Origin: Steromphala cineraria
Taxonomy: Eukaryota; Mollusca; Gastropoda; Trochida; Trochidae
DNA: 64,000 nucleotides
Assembly (NCBI GenBank): GCA_916613615.1
Contig: OU744720.1
Coordinates: 5,869,749-5,933,748, forward strand
Direction: 5' to 3'
In this document: positions 11,021 through 26,112 of the stretch, piece by piece
Position numbering within the stretch: the stretch's first letter is position 1
Layout of the letters: the number at the start of each line of letters is the position of its first letter
Made by a program: the position numbers and the translations under genes
The notes under the pieces: model-generated
What the model was told of the DNA's origin: nothing
The model's input: the letters and a program-made list of their open reading frames with translations, nothing else
The model's database searches: none

Positions 11021-12917
11021 GGATAACAATGCTTGACAGACATTACTTTAATATATTAATTGAAAGACTAAGTACATGGGAAAGTTACATTTATCATTAG
11101 GACTTTTCATTGACGGTAAACATAGTTAAGGATTTGCAAGTAACAATGGATATTAAAGTATATAATGCATGTCGTAACATATATTTCACTCAAATTAAAA
11201 TTATACAATACCTTCCACGACTTGGTATGCTTTGCCATCTTCTGGTTTCGATTAAGATGTAAAGCTTTCAAAATGGAGACAGAAATATTTCATGTTCAAA
11301 GGAGGTAATCTTTACATCCTTCAGAGAAAACATTAAGGTTCCATCGAGAATCAATTGCTTTCTATCACTGTTTTCAGGAGGGTGATCCACTTTGAAACAA
11401 TAAACCGGAATAAGTAGCGTAGAATCTCTCCTCAAGTTGTTTGAGGTTAGTACTTATAAACAGATGCCGCAGACTGTGTGATCCGGATGCCAAACACTTT
11501 CTCGGCAAAGCAGGATACAGCCAAACGTATGGATGAAAGTTTATTATCTTTCTTAATTTGAGCTTTATTTATTTAAGTCGTTTGCCTATATTTCCATTGG
11601 AGTATGACGTTATTTATATCAGCACATTCAAGCAAATAATACATAGGGAATACTAATCGACGTCCCGTTTAATAACATGCTTATGAAACCAGTGCATGGT
11701 TTGGTATTTAACGAGTGAAAACGTGTTAAATACCTCTACCATTCATGTCTTCCCGCTGACATTGTGACGTCATACTTAACGATTATGACGTCAACTTATT
11801 CGGTCAGCGCGCGATATTATGACACATATTTATTATTTTACAATATTAAAATTTAGACAAAAAGTAAGGGCAACATCAAAACATTGTTGAATATAAGTAT
11901 TTATTACTCTCCCGGTGAATATGTTCATGTTCAATAAGTCTACTATGTTACGACACATATTGAGCTAAATTGCAATTGATGTCTGTGGCTATTGGCATAT
12001 TGACTATTAATGCTTGAGAGACAATCGTTTACCATATTCGTATGAACATCATTTACATCATGCATGTAGTTAAATCTTCATAATTCATTTGCTCAAATGT
12101 GTTTGTATTCTTAGGGTTTTAAGTAACAAGATTTTCATGTATGCCTACCTGTTAAATCAATAATTTGTCTTCTTCTTTCATATGTGTTGTCGATAGCCAT
12201 GAAAATCATTATTCCGTTTGTAAAGACATTTTCTTTTAGAACAGGTTATTATTTTCTTTGAGCTAACTCAATTTGATTAATTTTAAGATTAAAACATACT
12301 ATCAAACAATCGTATATCCCCCTTTGACAACTAACTTAGCTTATTGAGTTGTAATTTACCTTTATCCGAGCAGTTTTTTACATCAAGACTCTATAGTATC
12401 TACAAATATGTCATCTTTATTTTTGCTAAGATTTTAAGTCAATAACAACTGAAATACATTTTTAAAAACTTCGAGTAAAGATTTTTATAACTAAAAATAA
12501 CTTTCTTATTGTTGGGGACTAAATCATGTACAGTGACTAATTATTTCTCTAAACTAAAATATGACATAATAATATATCACATAACTACATGTAGATGACA
12601 TTTAGTGGCATTTTCAGATAATATCATGTTACTAAATATAAGCTGTTTTACACTATACATCAAAGCAATTATCACATTGGGTCTATATAACTAAAATCAA
12701 CAAAATTGATAATTTATATCTAAGAGTGGTCAAATAGTATATCCACACGCTGCAAATCTCTCACAGAAAAAAATATGAAGTGTGACAAATTTCAAATTTG
12801 GAAATGATCGAAATCGCACAAGTAACATCTTTTGGGGGAAGTTTACTCTGTATTTCTTGTTTAGTGGTGAATTCTGGTCGATTGTAATATTTGATAGCTC
12901 TAATTGGTTTCTGTCTG

Positions 12918-15704
12918 TTTAGTTACTGATATTAGTTTTGCAATGACCATCTTTACATTGTATTTAAAGGATAAACTTGGGATCATTGTATTTAAAGGAT
13001 AAATTTGGGATGATTCACGGGTTTCACATAAAAAACGGTGAGTGTTATGTTTAATTCCTTGATCACGTTTTCTTTTCAAACGCCGCCCTTTACATAGCAT
13101 TACATAAACAGATCATATTATTCCTAATGCTGATATAATAAAATATTCCCTTACACGAACAATGTTTGTAAGAAAGCTATATAAATGTGATACGGAAAGT
13201 GATCGTGAGAATGCTGTTCTTGCATTAGCATTGCCAATATTTTGAGCCTTTGCATGATCAAAACCTTCATAATGTTATAAATGAAAGTGATGCATTGCAG
13301 AAACCATTAATCATGGTGAATGTGTGACCTAACGTGATTTGTCATGTCTAAAGTAGGAACAACAAATGGTCCTTCTAAAATTGTCACTCTTATTGAGTTA
13401 CTATCCAGTAAACTATACCAATTTACGGATAGTTCAGTAACACCATTAGGAAGATTATTCCATTTGGCAAAATAAGGTAAGAAAACATAACGTACATCAT
13501 TTTGATAAGTTAAGGTTTCAACGGTTTTTAGTAATACAAAATATCACGAGCATACATGTACTTCCATACATTTACATAGCATAGGTATGTGTCTAAGGAC
13601 AGACACTTTCGTACATAATAATAAGTTATACACTAAAAGTAGTGGGTTACAAAGCTAATACGTATATTCACAAAAAATATTGATATTTGATGACTTTTGT
13701 AAGTGGATGACGAAGCTTGACAGATATTACTTTAATATCTTAATTGAAAGACTTAGGACATGGGGAAAGTTACATTTTTCCTTAGGACTTTTCATTGTTG
13801 GTAAACATAGTTAAGGATGTGCAAGTAACAATGGATATTAAAGTATATAATGCATGTCGTAACATATATTTCACTCAAATTAAAATTATACAATACCTTC
13901 CACGACTTGGTATGCTTTGCCATCTTCTGGTTTCGATTAAGATGTAAAGCTTTCAAAATGGAGACAGAAATATTTCATGGTCAAAGGAGGTAATCTTTAC
14001 ATCCTTCAGAGAAAACATTAAGGTTCCATCGAGAATCAATTGCGTTCTATCACTGTTTTCAGAAGGGTGATCCACTTTGAAACAATAAACCGGAATAAGT
14101 AGCGTAGAATCTCTCCTCAAGTTGTTTGAGGTTAGTACTTATAAACAGATGCCGCAGACTGTGTGATCCGGATGCCAAACACTTTCTCGGCAAAGCAGGA
14201 TACAACCAAACGTATGGATGAAAGTTCATTATTTTTCTTAATTTTAGCTTTATTTATTTAAGTCGTTTGCCTAAATTTCCATTGGAGTATGACGTTATTT
14301 ATATCAGCACATTCAAGCAAATAATACATAGGGAATACTAATCGACGTCCCGTTTAATAACCTGCTTATGAAACCAGTGCATGGTTTGGTATTTAACGAG
14401 TGAAAGCGTGTTAAATACCTCTACCATTCATGTGTTCCATACAAATGTTATTAAACGTTACCGAGTTTAGTATTTTATTCATTACTGGCTTAATAACATG
14501 GTCAAAACTATAAAGAAATTCGCCAACATTACCATCGCCGCAGGCCCTCTGACATTGTGACGTCATACTTAACGATTATGACGTCAACTTATTCGGTCAG
14601 CGCGCGATATTATGACACATATTTATTATTTTACAATATTAATATTTAGACAAATAGTAAGGGTAACACCAAAACATTGTTGAATATTAGTATTTATTAC
14701 TCTCCCGGTGAAGATATTCATGTTCAATAAGTCTACTATGTTGTGACACATATTGAGCTAAATTGCAATTGATGTCTGTGGCTATTGGCATATTGACTAT
14801 TAATGATTGAGAGACAACCGTTTACCATATTCGTATGAACATCATTTACACCATGCATGTAGTTAAATCTTCATAATTCATTTGCTCAAATGTGTTTGTA
14901 TTCTTAGGGTTTTAAGTAACAAGATTTTCATGTATGCCTACCTGCTAAATCAATAATGTGTCTTCTTCTTTCATATGTGTTGTCGATAGCCATAAAATCA
15001 CTATTCCGTTTGTAAATACATTTTCTTTTAGAACAGGTTATTATTTTCTTTGAGCTAACTCAATTTTATTAATTTTAAGATAAAAACATACTATCAAACA
15101 AACGTATAACCCCCTTTGACAACTGACTTAGCTTATTGAGTGGTAATTTACCCTTATCCGAGCAGTTTTTTGCATCAAGACGCTATAGTATCTACGAATA
15201 TGTCATCTTTATTTTTGCTAAGATTTTAAGTCAATAACAACTGAAATACATTTTTAAAAACTTCGAGTAAAGATTTTTATTACTAAAAATAACTTTCTTA
15301 TTGTTGGGGACTTAATCATTTACAGTGAATAATTATTTCTCTAAACTAAAATATGAAAAATTAAGACATAACTACATGTAGATGACATTTAGTGGAATTT
15401 TCAGATAATATCATGTTACTAAATATAAGCTGTTTTACACTATACATCAAAGCAATTATCACATTGGGTCTATATAACTAAAGTCAACAAAATTCATAAT
15501 TTATATCTAAGAGTGGTCAAATAGTATATCCACACGCTGCAAATCTCTCACAGAAAAAAATATGAAGTGTGACAAATTTCAAATTTGGAAATGATCGAAA
15601 TCGCACAAGTAACATCTTTTGGGGGAAGTTTACTCTGTATTTCTTGTTTAGTGTTTAGTTCTGGTCGATTGTAATATTTGATAGCTCTAATTGGTTTCTG
15701 TCTG
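12918..15704 (+). repeat. Large tandem duplication, copy 2 (2.8 kb)
   Basis: Head-to-tail copy of 8501-12917 without the Tc1 element. It has an extra roughly 110 bp around 14432-14548 ('tgttccatacaaatg' to 'gccgcaggccc') between 'accattcatg' and 'ctgacattgtgacgtc'. It serves as a natural empty-site reference for copy 1. Confidence 0.92.
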
Positions 15705-18700
15705 GTCAACATCAATCTTGGGGAATATCTTGCCAATCATTTGTTTTACAGCAAGCAGGAAGATACCATTAGTATATACATTGCGTGGGTAATACCTCTG
15801 GTTATCTGTCTTCATCCATCAGTCAGCACTCCTTTCAACGTTATATATTGCGATTCGTGTGGACATACAACAAGCAGGATTGCAAAATGGCAAATAAATG
15901 AATACACTACACATGTAATACTGGAAATGCCCTTCGCTCAGTTTGTCCTTTCTGCACCAATAAGCTGGTCATTGGTGTGATATTAGACATTGTTATTATT
16001 TGGAGATTCATATGATTCCCGCTCTCAAAACGCTCATATTTAGGTGAAGATCGTGAAGAAATATATATGATTGATCGTTAATCAGATATTTGCTTAGAAA
16101 AGCCAATTATCCTTTACCGACTTCTCTTACTTTAATAATCGTAATAGACTCAAGGGCTAATAAAACGATACCAACATCACAGCACAAAACTAAATCGTGT
16201 TGTAAATGAAATGCAAGGCACATCAGTTGTGAATAACTACTCATACTTTCAAACATCAAAGTATGATACTTATTCTTTTTAAGGTAATAACGTATTGTCT
16301 ATTGACTATAATTGTATGACTGATCAAATACAAGAGAGGTCCGAAAACAGCTTTTAAGTGTTATTTGTGGTCATAATCTCTAGAATTGGAATACTAAATC
16401 ATACAATTTATGAGTTAAATAAATTAAAGATGTTAGCAATAAACAGAACTTAATAGAAATTAATCTGTTCATGCATTTTGTCTGTAAGTTGGTTTACAAA
16501 CAAACAAAATGGATATTTACCCTATCCTATCTCGTCTAGTAAAGGAGATTTTAAATCGTGGTTTTTAAAGGCGTGTATTTCAAAAGCTTTAACAGATAAA
16601 TATTTGAAACTAAACACTTAGTTCAATAAACTCTTGAAGACATTAAGTAACCGTAATTATCACTCGTAGCTTAACCTATCATGCATTTTATGTGGTATGG
16701 TATCTTTTGCCCCTGAGTGTATAACAGACTTATATCTACTCCTTGTAACCATTCTTTATAATGAGAGTTATGAGAGCGTGGCACTGCTCCAGTCTTTAGT
16801 GTAAATGAGAATGCAATGAAGTTGAGATGATGTCTTAGACTTGTTGATTACTTTTTGACAAACGGAATGTTTTATGACCCCCTACTCATGTTGATATCCA
16901 CTAGTACTTTTGATAAATGAGTCATGGCGGAAAAAAGGTTTTTGTGCCAAGACTATCCGAGCTTAAAACCTTTTTACCTGTTCATTTCAGAACATTTGCC
17001 TGAAGAAACATGCAAACATATTTTCTCACTTATAGATAAAACCAGCAATTTTATTCACGTTTTTTAGAAGTAAATTTTTCTACAGGGACATTTTAAGAAT
17101 ATGATATCTCTTAAACATTGTTTAATCTGTATATGGTGTAATTTTAAAAAGAGAAAGATTTCGTTTAAGAGTTTACGTGTATATAGAAACCTTTTGATTG
17201 AGTCAAAAGTTAATCTTGGATAAATTAATTCCTTTAACTTTTTTTGAATGACGAAATGACTCTGAATGAGGAAGAGGAGCAACATTCGTATCGGTTGTGT
17301 AGACTATGGAATGTATCAAAGTACAGATGCACGCATCAAATTAACATTCCAGATTGATTACAGATTGTTTTGCACATCATGAAACAACAGTCAACCCAAG
17401 TTCAAGCCTCCCAGGAATACACATTAGGAAAGAAGTGCCCTCTCAGCATCTTCACCGACAAGGACTATTTCCTGTGAGATGTTGATCTAATCACTATTTT
17501 ATCACGATAGAATGCTCTTTCTACTTGCATTGTGAAAACAACATGGTGTTTGTGAGCTAGGAACTACGGGACCTGATTGATTTATCTTTTCAAGAGTAAT
17601 CAAAACATACATTTTAGATCTCTATTTTAGGACATCCTTTGTACTATTTTCAAACATTCTTAAAACTTGGGAATGCGGGGCATCTGTGTTTGTGGAAACA
17701 ACTATTGATAGTATAAAATCAATGATTGAATTTCCCGCACCTTATAATTTTATGATATCTGTGATAAACAAATTCAGAATGTTAGAAAAACAAAAGATCA
17801 AAGCAAAACAGACGCGTTTCTCGCATCCATTAAGTGTCATCATGTCATTATCGATAAAGTATAAGAGCATTTGACATTACATTCAATATAACATTTGAAA
17901 AATAAGTGGATGCAAATGAAATCTTTTTCATGACGTTCTCGTCCTAGCCTGAGCATCAAAGTCTCTGATATTCACGTTTTGAGAGCCAGTAAGGTTCAAT
18001 CAAACTTTAAGTGCAGTATATCTGTTAAATTCCTATTACTCTCTTTGCAATGACAAATGGCCACTATTAAATCGCGTATGTATTATCAAATAGATAAAAG
18101 AATGTACCCTTCTAACATTAACATCGACATATCCCTACTACGGAGTGATTACTTGATCTCCTAATGTCATAAATTAGATGCTGTCTATTTTCTCTTTGAA
18201 ATTATTGTTTAGTTCTAAGAAGGTTGTTGTGACATTTCTTAGTAACGTTCGATGTTTTTACAATGTTGAAAATATTTTGCTGAATTGGGTTAATTCAGAA
18301 TGACACAGTATCCAATCACTGATCCTGAATACTGCAATCTGCGTTCTTGTTTTGAACAATACATTAAGGCTTTGTTGGAATTCGAGTTTTTGACATCAAA
18401 CTATCTGAGGAAGATGAATCATAATCCGTCTGAAAGATGGTGGTTGAATTTCTTCTTGTTTATTAAACAAACGTCATTGTCTGTGATACATGTTCAATAC
18501 TTATTTCAAATTGTAAAATGAACGACATGGGGTCTAGTTACTTGAAAGTATAATTGGTCCTTTTCAAGGAGAGTTATAAATAGTTTTAATGGAGGACCAG
18601 CTGATCCCCTTTGATCTTGAAGTTAAAGGTTCCAAGGTTGCCCGAGGTTAGGATTATTACATTTTAACGTAACTTAATGACAGGACATATGTTATCTTTT

Positions 18701-19180
18701 ATATGTCAAAGTGGGAGAATTCCTTCACATGGGAAAGTTATTTTACCTATAGTGTATACAGTACTTGCTAACATACCTTAGTATCTTCAAGATCATGTTA
18801 TCTCTTATTGTTGTCTTTTTGTTGATCTTAACTTCTTTTGATACACTTTTTTCTATAGAATTACTCAGTGTAATGTCATTAATTTTTTTTCATTTCTTCG
18901 GTTATGCAGTTTCCTTTATACATTGATATTATCTATACTCTATATTGTTAAAATGTTCCAAATTATCAAATATCTACATATCGTCTGTTTGCACTTTTAT
19001 CATACAAAACACTACGTAGTTAACCTTTATTACCCTTGTCTGGTGACCATATTCTCCAAGTGATTGTTCATAGAGGAGGTTACGAGTGATCCTATGTTTG
19101 CAGACACTTCACGGTCATGTAGAAAAAAACGTTACTGGACAATTGCTCAATCTTATGATCATTGTTTTTATATACGCCTT
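15705..19180. other. Long non-coding stretch, nothing recognised
   Basis: The largest open frame (15678-15980, 100 codons) starts inside the duplicated unit and shows no domain I know. The others (17064-17285 minus, 18300-18521 plus) are short and AT-driven. No tRNA, MITE ends or tandem array seen. Confidence 0.5.
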
Positions 19181-19384
19181 TTATCTTCTAATAGCATCAC
19201 AATTTCTACTTTTGAGATACTCCCTCATTCTCTCCCGACAGAGGTAAATCAATTCATAAAATGTTGATCCTACCTCTGTTCGAATTAAACCAAATCCGAG
19301 TTTCCCCTGGTGGATAAGAACCACCATCCATTTAAATTTGTTTCGCATAGAAATGGGTGCATAACTAACTTTGATTGCATCCAA
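19181..19384 (-). pseudogene. Fragment related to the unknown frame at 3.1-3.7 kb
   Basis: The minus-strand frame contains 'KFKWMVV', 'GFGLIRTEVGSTFYELIYL' and 'RERM', which align in order with 'KIFKWIVVQF', 'FGILRTEARSTFHDLICLS' and 'WERM' of the 3.5-kb and 1.8-kb copies. The match fades on both sides. This is a third, more diverged copy, so the sequence is dispersed and not only tandem. Product unknown. Confidence 0.45.
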
Positions 19385-21480
19385 TCAGGCATCAAACAAA
19401 CTCGGCTAATTGGAACAGGGGCTCTATAACTTTATCTGCCTCATTGGGGAGAGAATGATACTCCCAGGGCTTGTTTCACTCTAAGCATCGATTAACAAGC
19501 ATATGTACATTTTTTCCAACTGAAGCAATTGATGATTCCGCGTGTCCAATCATCATCCATTGATGACCTTAACACATACACACACAAAGACTTTATATCA
19601 AGTCACAATAATAAGGCTTTGTTAAGGCTTGTGTTCAGAGAGCCATGTAACATTTCTAGACATCGCTGTAAGGCTTCAATGCATTCTTTGTCAATATCTG
19701 GCACATAAATTACAATGTCTTAGGGCAAATTGTTCCTTTATATGAGATGTCCTCTCGCCTAGAAGAAACGCTTGTGGATGAATAGTCGCTGTAATATTTG
19801 TGCGATGACATATCAGGATATGAATGAAATTTATAGATTTCACTTTTGTATTGTGTAAGTAAACAAACAGTATGACATAAAGAAATCACATTTCCTTTTG
19901 TGTAAAGTATTGTCGACAGTCAGTATAAACGTATGCTAACACTGTATGCATAAGCTTTTCTACATTCTTATTTATATGTATGATGATAACGCTTTTTGAG
20001 TTCATTTCTATCAGCAGCTGCCGACAGAATGACAACACATAATAATTGTATTAAACCTTTGGCAAAATATGTTATCCTTTACAGTACAATCATCAACATA
20101 TACTCGTATATTATGACTTTGATATCACAAAAGTCGTCATTCAAACAGAAAATCAAACAAACAATAGTGTATTGGTAAATTATCTTCTTCAAATCATGTA
20201 CACAATGTGTTTTGTTCTCAGTCATTATCCCCAAAACTAATTACAGAGCTGAACATCGTGGTCCTCTATTGTGGAAGCATGGTTAAAGGGGGTGAAGAAT
20301 ATGAGGTTCACATTCATCTTTACAAAGGAGACACATATCATATACCTGTCTTATCTATCCATTGTAGATAAGCGCGTTATTAAATATACTTTGGTGAGTC
20401 TGGCTGTCAAAGAGCTTTACCGTATTTTTAATGAACACCTTCGTGGCTGGTATTGCAAGTATGATTATAAAAATACATGTACATGTAAGAGAGTACTTAG
20501 CCAGAGGATTTCTAACCGAGATTGGAACCTTTGGTTTTACATACTCTTATCTTTCCCGTGTTTATGACCAATAGACATTGCTTTTATAGCATTACAGTCC
20601 TTGGTTAACAGTTTAAATTTCATGAATGTGGATGCAATGTACATATTTAATGTAATTTTCAAAAGGACAAAAGGAATTGAGCAAATCTTCAATTGTAATT
20701 GTTTCTGAAACATCACATTCCAGATAACAATATATCACTATTACGTCATTACAAATTGTTACAAAGATTAATAAATTATCATTGTATATGATTATCAAAG
20801 CTGTCCTTTACAAAATCTTTATGAGAGTTAAAGGATTGATAACAAGGACTTGTATAATCTTCATACGGTTCAATGAAGCAATGTTACAATATTGATCAGG
20901 CACCTAATATAGACCCAATCACACACATATGAATGTTTCAATAACCCTCATTAGGCTTTGATGCGTTCCAAAATACTATTCACGTTTGATGATTTTTAAT
21001 CGTATTTCATTTGTATCTAAAAATGGCTAGAAAGTTGCTATTTAAAATATGTCAATGACATAAATGCTGAAGCATCTATGCTGATACCAAAATTACACTT
21101 GTAATTTGCATGATTAAGTGGTCACCATCACGGATAAAAGTACAGAAAGTAATCAACATTACACTGGTAACTTTCAAATGTTGTGGAAGAGTTGGTTTAA
21201 TGAAGTCGAATTTGGGGCTTTTTTAGTTTATCCTCACACGTGTTTCAATAACGTTGTGATTTATGTCATAGAGATACCTTCAATTACTTTCAAATTCCTC
21301 TTTGGTAGAGAACACCTTCTGAGAAGTTTAACAACCATAAGGCACCTATCAATTATTGTATGGTGACTGATTTCTGCACTGTGCAGCTTATTATTAATTT
21401 ATTTATCCTGTTGTCCGAACCTCGGGTTCAAGAAATATCTCGTTTTTAAATGATACATTTATGTACGGTTAATTCATTAT
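19385..21480. other. Non-coding stretch, nothing recognised
   Basis: Only short frames such as 20271-20567 (98 codons, no motif) are present. I see no repeats or RNA genes. Confidence 0.45.
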
Positions 21481-21499
21481 CTAATGAAGGGGAATTTAT

Positions 21500-22050
21500 T
21501 GTAATAGCTTTGGTAGCCCAGTTGCTCTTAAGGGGTCCATGCCCTTAAAATCTATTTTCATCTTCTTCTTCAGAAGCATAAGGCCTAGAAAGCTGAAAGT
21601 TTGTGAACAGACTCCTTGACTAGCTGGGATTATAATTAATAGTTTTGGTGTTTATTGTGACCCCAAATAATGGCGACAGGGACTACACCCTTAAACTGTA
21701 ATTCTATCTTCTTCTCCAGAAACAAAAGGCCTAGAAAGATGAAACCATGTATACAGACTCCTTGATTCGTGAGGCTTATAATTTATAGCTTTGGTGGTCT
21801 CAATAAGGGCCACAGAGGCCACGCCAATAATATCTAATTTCATCTTCTACGCCACTAGCATAAGGGCTAGAAAGCTGAAACCATTTGTACAGACTCCTTG
21901 ACTATTAAAGGTTGTAATTTGAAGCTTTTGTGGTCTTGAAGCAACACCCGCAAAACCTTTTTCCCCAAAACCACAAGGCATAGAATACTGAAATGTTTTG
22001 TAGATACTCTTTAAGTAATTGTGAAGCCTGATAAGCTACAGAGCCAATGT
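21500..22050 (+). repeat. Diverged tandem array, unit about 130-147 bp, four copies
   Basis: Units start with 'agctttggtggtc'-like sequence near 21507, 21640, 21786 and 21922. Each contains 'catcttctt...agaa..a.aaggcctagaaag.tgaaa' and 'cagactccttga'. The copies are clearly diverged; the last is partial. Confidence 0.85.
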
Positions 22051-23280
22051 CTCTATTTACAATTCATTTGAGTCAAAACATTTGTTTTCACTTCACTGCA
22101 AGATTGTCCTCAATGCATTCAGTGGTTAATGATCGTCATCGAAATTTTGAAGCCTTGATGCCTTTATAGTGACGTTAACCGCTATATAACGCTATTTGAT
22201 CGTACATGTAATGTAACGTTACAAAAACGGTAAGGCGGAAATAAACGTTAACCATGTACAAAAATAGTAATTTAAAAGCTTAACATAATTTCAAAACGAA
22301 AATAAAAATTAACCATTTGCCTTGGTTAAAAAATGGTTTCGAAAGCCGGGACTAACCTTAAACCGAGTCTAAGTAAAACCTTTTTTCTTTATACAGCACT
22401 TTAAGTACATTAGGCACATGATTCTTTCAAACAAAACAAGAAGTTGCATTCTGAACCGAGGCTCGATCAATTTGTTTTTATTTCCGAATATTTATTTAAA
22501 CATTGAATATATATATTTTTCATCAGAATTTGAACAAAATAAATAAATAAAAAAAATTGGATCATTTTATAACAGTGTCTGTGAAGGCCTACGCGAACAG
22601 AAACGATTTAAATTATAAAAGTTATTAAAAAGTTTCAATGTTTTATTCTGGGTCTAGGGACTACATTTCTATCTTATACAGTCATACCCACAATTGGGGT
22701 ATATTGCAATAACTCATATTTGGTGACCTTGAACTCCGACAAGGTACAAAGCCTTGATGTGGGGATTTGAAACTAAAGCGGGCGAAGACCAGATACAAAC
22801 TATTTTTTCTAGGCTTAGTTTGTGTATCTTTTTATTATTATTTCATACTTATGATTTTGTGTATTGGATAGGCATTTACTAAGGGCATATGGCTTGTTTG
22901 CCGATCCCTCACTTGAAGTAAAATATGTTGAAATCACGTGTGCCACCACATACTACTGTCTACTACCGTAGTTAGTACATGTATAAGAGTATAAACGTAC
23001 AAATGTCACATCAAGTGGAAGTTTATGCCCTATTAATTCTGAAGTGTATATGTTAGATGTTTCCTTAAATATGTTATATCCTATGCCTTCTGGTTTGAAA
23101 GGTAACATCCCTAAGAGCATTTAAATACTTTGTCAGATTCAGTAGAAAGTGCCAATGAAACTAATGTTAGGGAGCAGTTGTTACAGTAGTTCGCTCTTAA
23201 ACAATTATGTTTTGTTGTGTATACGTTCTCCCGCTGATAGTTTGTACACGAACAAGTAGGGTCTGCATGATTGAACATTT
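22050..23280. other. Non-coding stretch, nothing recognised
   Basis: AT-rich, with no frame of note. It ends where the first long duplicated segment begins. Confidence 0.45.
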
Positions 23281-26035
23281 AACAGGTTATGTCATTTGAC
23301 ACTTTACACATTTCACACAGTTCAGCCCGTGCGTTATGTCAAATAAATCTCTTAAGTGAGTGTTAAAGGTGTTAAATGTTTAACGTAATGATATATCAAT
23401 ACCAGTAGGGTGATCTCAAAATGGAGGATTTGTGTTTATGGCTGCTTTACTCACTGTGCAGCTAATAACTTTGCCATCTTTTTCTCGTTTGAGTTTAGTG
23501 CTTAGAGGGCGCCCTGGTGTGATATCAGAGTTATGTGCAAACTTATATGGCAGACTCTTATAAATCTAGAAGTGACATAAAAAGAACATTTTATGAAAAT
23601 ATATTTTAAAAGATTCGTTTGTACCCGGAATATTCGAATGTTACTGAAAAACATTAAATAGAAACTCAAAACATTCAACAGACAGGTTTCAGGGTAAAAA
23701 GGGTACATATGCAATGTAATTTAGTCACAATACTGTACATCACAACTTATATTAAACGTTTACGCTTGTGCTTGGTTTCTCCTATTTTGAGTTCTTGTGC
23801 AACCACGCTGTGAATATATGTAATTAGAACTTTTACTTTATTTATTCTTCACTGAACAATATATTCGAAAATATTAATGATAATGTGATACATAGGGGCA
23901 ATTCAGTAGGAAATGGAAAGAGTTAATGTGAAGATGGATCTTTATTGACAACGTAATTCATATCGAGTAAAGAAATCTGAAAGTTAAAAAAACTTAAGTA
24001 ACGTTATTCTTTAATTGCTTCTGACCAAAGACAATGATGTTTATGTTTTACCAGTCTTGAGATATGCTTTTGAGAATTGTTTAATCGTAACTGCTTAACG
24101 CAAACTCACTTACATACCGTAGTTACTCAGGATTTGTTCGTTTTATTACCCTTCATTTACAAGTTTATTCACACAGCATTCTTAATTAAGAATGTTATCA
24201 TGACACAATGAATCTAATCATTTAAGGATATGTTGTCAAATAAAGTGTAACGACAAACAAAATTTACAACAGTAATCCGAAACGAACTTTTAATTATTCT
24301 GTTGTGGATGAAATTATAATTAATCACTGAGGTGGCCCCCTAACGTTAGATTGATTACTCTTTCAAAATAAAAATTTGTTGGTAATGATTATGACTGCGA
24401 CAAGACGATCACGAAATTGATGACCCGTATGGAGTGATGTTGGTCCTTGATGACAATCGTGAGCCTTTTGAGTGAAATTGGTCTGTAAGAAATGATTAGA
24501 TATGATGATCTGATTCGAATTCCAAGAACTGCAGATTTTGAAACTACAATTTCAATTCCCTGTATGGATACATGTTTGATTTTGACCTTTTTGACGTTGC
24601 AAAATGACAATCTCTTTTCAAATAATAAACGAATACAAATATTTAAACGTTTGGTTAATCAGTACGACATACTTTTACGCTTCGCATATGATTTTGGTTT
24701 AAGGTTTTTTAAAGAACATTTTGGCGAAAACGTCTTCAAAGTCTGCATATAAAGAAATCAACGTGTCAGCAAATAGCTCACTTGATAAACAATGTACACA
24801 GCTTTCCTTATCAATGTTTTCACTTTTTGCCTTTGTCGACTATGGTAATGTGATTCATAAAGTGCCAGGATGCTTTGACATTTCCAATCAACCCCGAGCA
24901 GCTAGAAACTTGCAGTGGCATTGTTTAAATATTTTTTTAACGAACATTTCGTTACAAACAAAACTTTTAAAGAAAAACTCAACTACGGAATGTAAAATCT
25001 TCAAATCTTCAACAATCAAATCCTAGTTTATGCTCATTTATGCTTAGGTTCATAACCCTAATTTTGTAGATGAAACTCTACATAATACCAGCACCACATA
25101 TCTCAAACATTATTTCAATAATCATATAATCACATATATGTGACATTTGATAGACAGATTTATTTGCAAGGCACGAGGACAAGGACAACATCCACATGGT
25201 TATTGAACAAGAAAATGAAAGATATACCAGTATATTAATTTCAAAAGTATGACACTTTATTTGCACTCGCAGAAACAGATTTGTAAATACCCCTTCAGAC
25301 GTTTCATTACTCAAGCTTAAACTCTTTCAGAGTTACATGTTTGTTGGAAGTCTGTTCTATTCTAAGCCCAATCGCCGAAAAAGCTTCCTTGTCAAAGAAG
25401 TCATCGTCTTTGAATTAAGAAAGATATCTTTGACCTTTAAAATATATTGTGTTCGTGAAGAAACTTGCAAGGTACTTTTGATGAAGAATTTATTCCAGTT
25501 AAATTAGGAATTTGAACTTATTTCCTGGATACAATTTTAATAATGTTACGACACTTTAAGGTTATGAGTAACTTGGTTTTACGTTGTCTTACCCTTATGT
25601 TAAAAACATCTATTGTTTCATTATTCTACACCCTCCGCTTGGTTATTGACATGATACCATTCTTACCGAATTTTATCATTAAACATGAAAACAAATGTAG
25701 TCTCATTGGAGCTTAACATTGGTATAAAGTAACGCATGGTATAGTACAATAAACATTTATCTAATTTTGAGAATAGGATTTTCATTTCTGATGTTAATAA
25801 AGATAACTAAATGTAACTTTTTAATAAAATCTGTACTAGGTGTTTGCTTTGAGCATTACCATGCGAAACTCAATCATCCAAGAGGTTCATCATTGAGAAC
25901 CTAGAAAAAATATCTTTAAACGATTATCAATATCTTCAACAGGTTGACTCTTGCGTCTCTAGTAATCAGATTACGTAATGTGAAGCGTTTGCCTAAAGTT
26001 TCAGCTGTTTTACTACAGATCCAAAGCAAAGGTGA

Positions 26036-26112
26036 TTCTCCTAGCCATGTACCATACACATACAACAAATAACATAACACACATTGGAATAGCTATGCTG
26101 TGCACCACCGCG
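26036..26112 (-). repeat. Split direct repeat B, terminal copy (B2)
   Basis: 77 bp identical by eye to 26628-26704. It forms the 3' end of the element on its coding strand. The outermost bases, TTCT at 26036-26039, match the TTCT at the other end of the element and at the internal B1/A2 overlap. Confidence 0.9.

Larger units (their letters stand above)
8501..12917 (+). repeat. Large tandem duplication, copy 1 (4.4 kb, carries an insertion)
   Basis: Runs from 'tttagttact' at 8501 to 'ctgtctg' at 12917 and is repeated head to tail from 12918 to 15704. Most of the length difference is a 1.53-kb Tc1/mariner insertion (9174-10705). Copy 1 also has about 170 bp near 10839-11018 that copy 2 lacks, and lacks about 110 bp that copy 2 has near 14432-14548. 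No convincing gene lies inside; the small frame at 8498-8683 contains a 27-bp internal repeat and changes freely between copies. Confidence 0.92.
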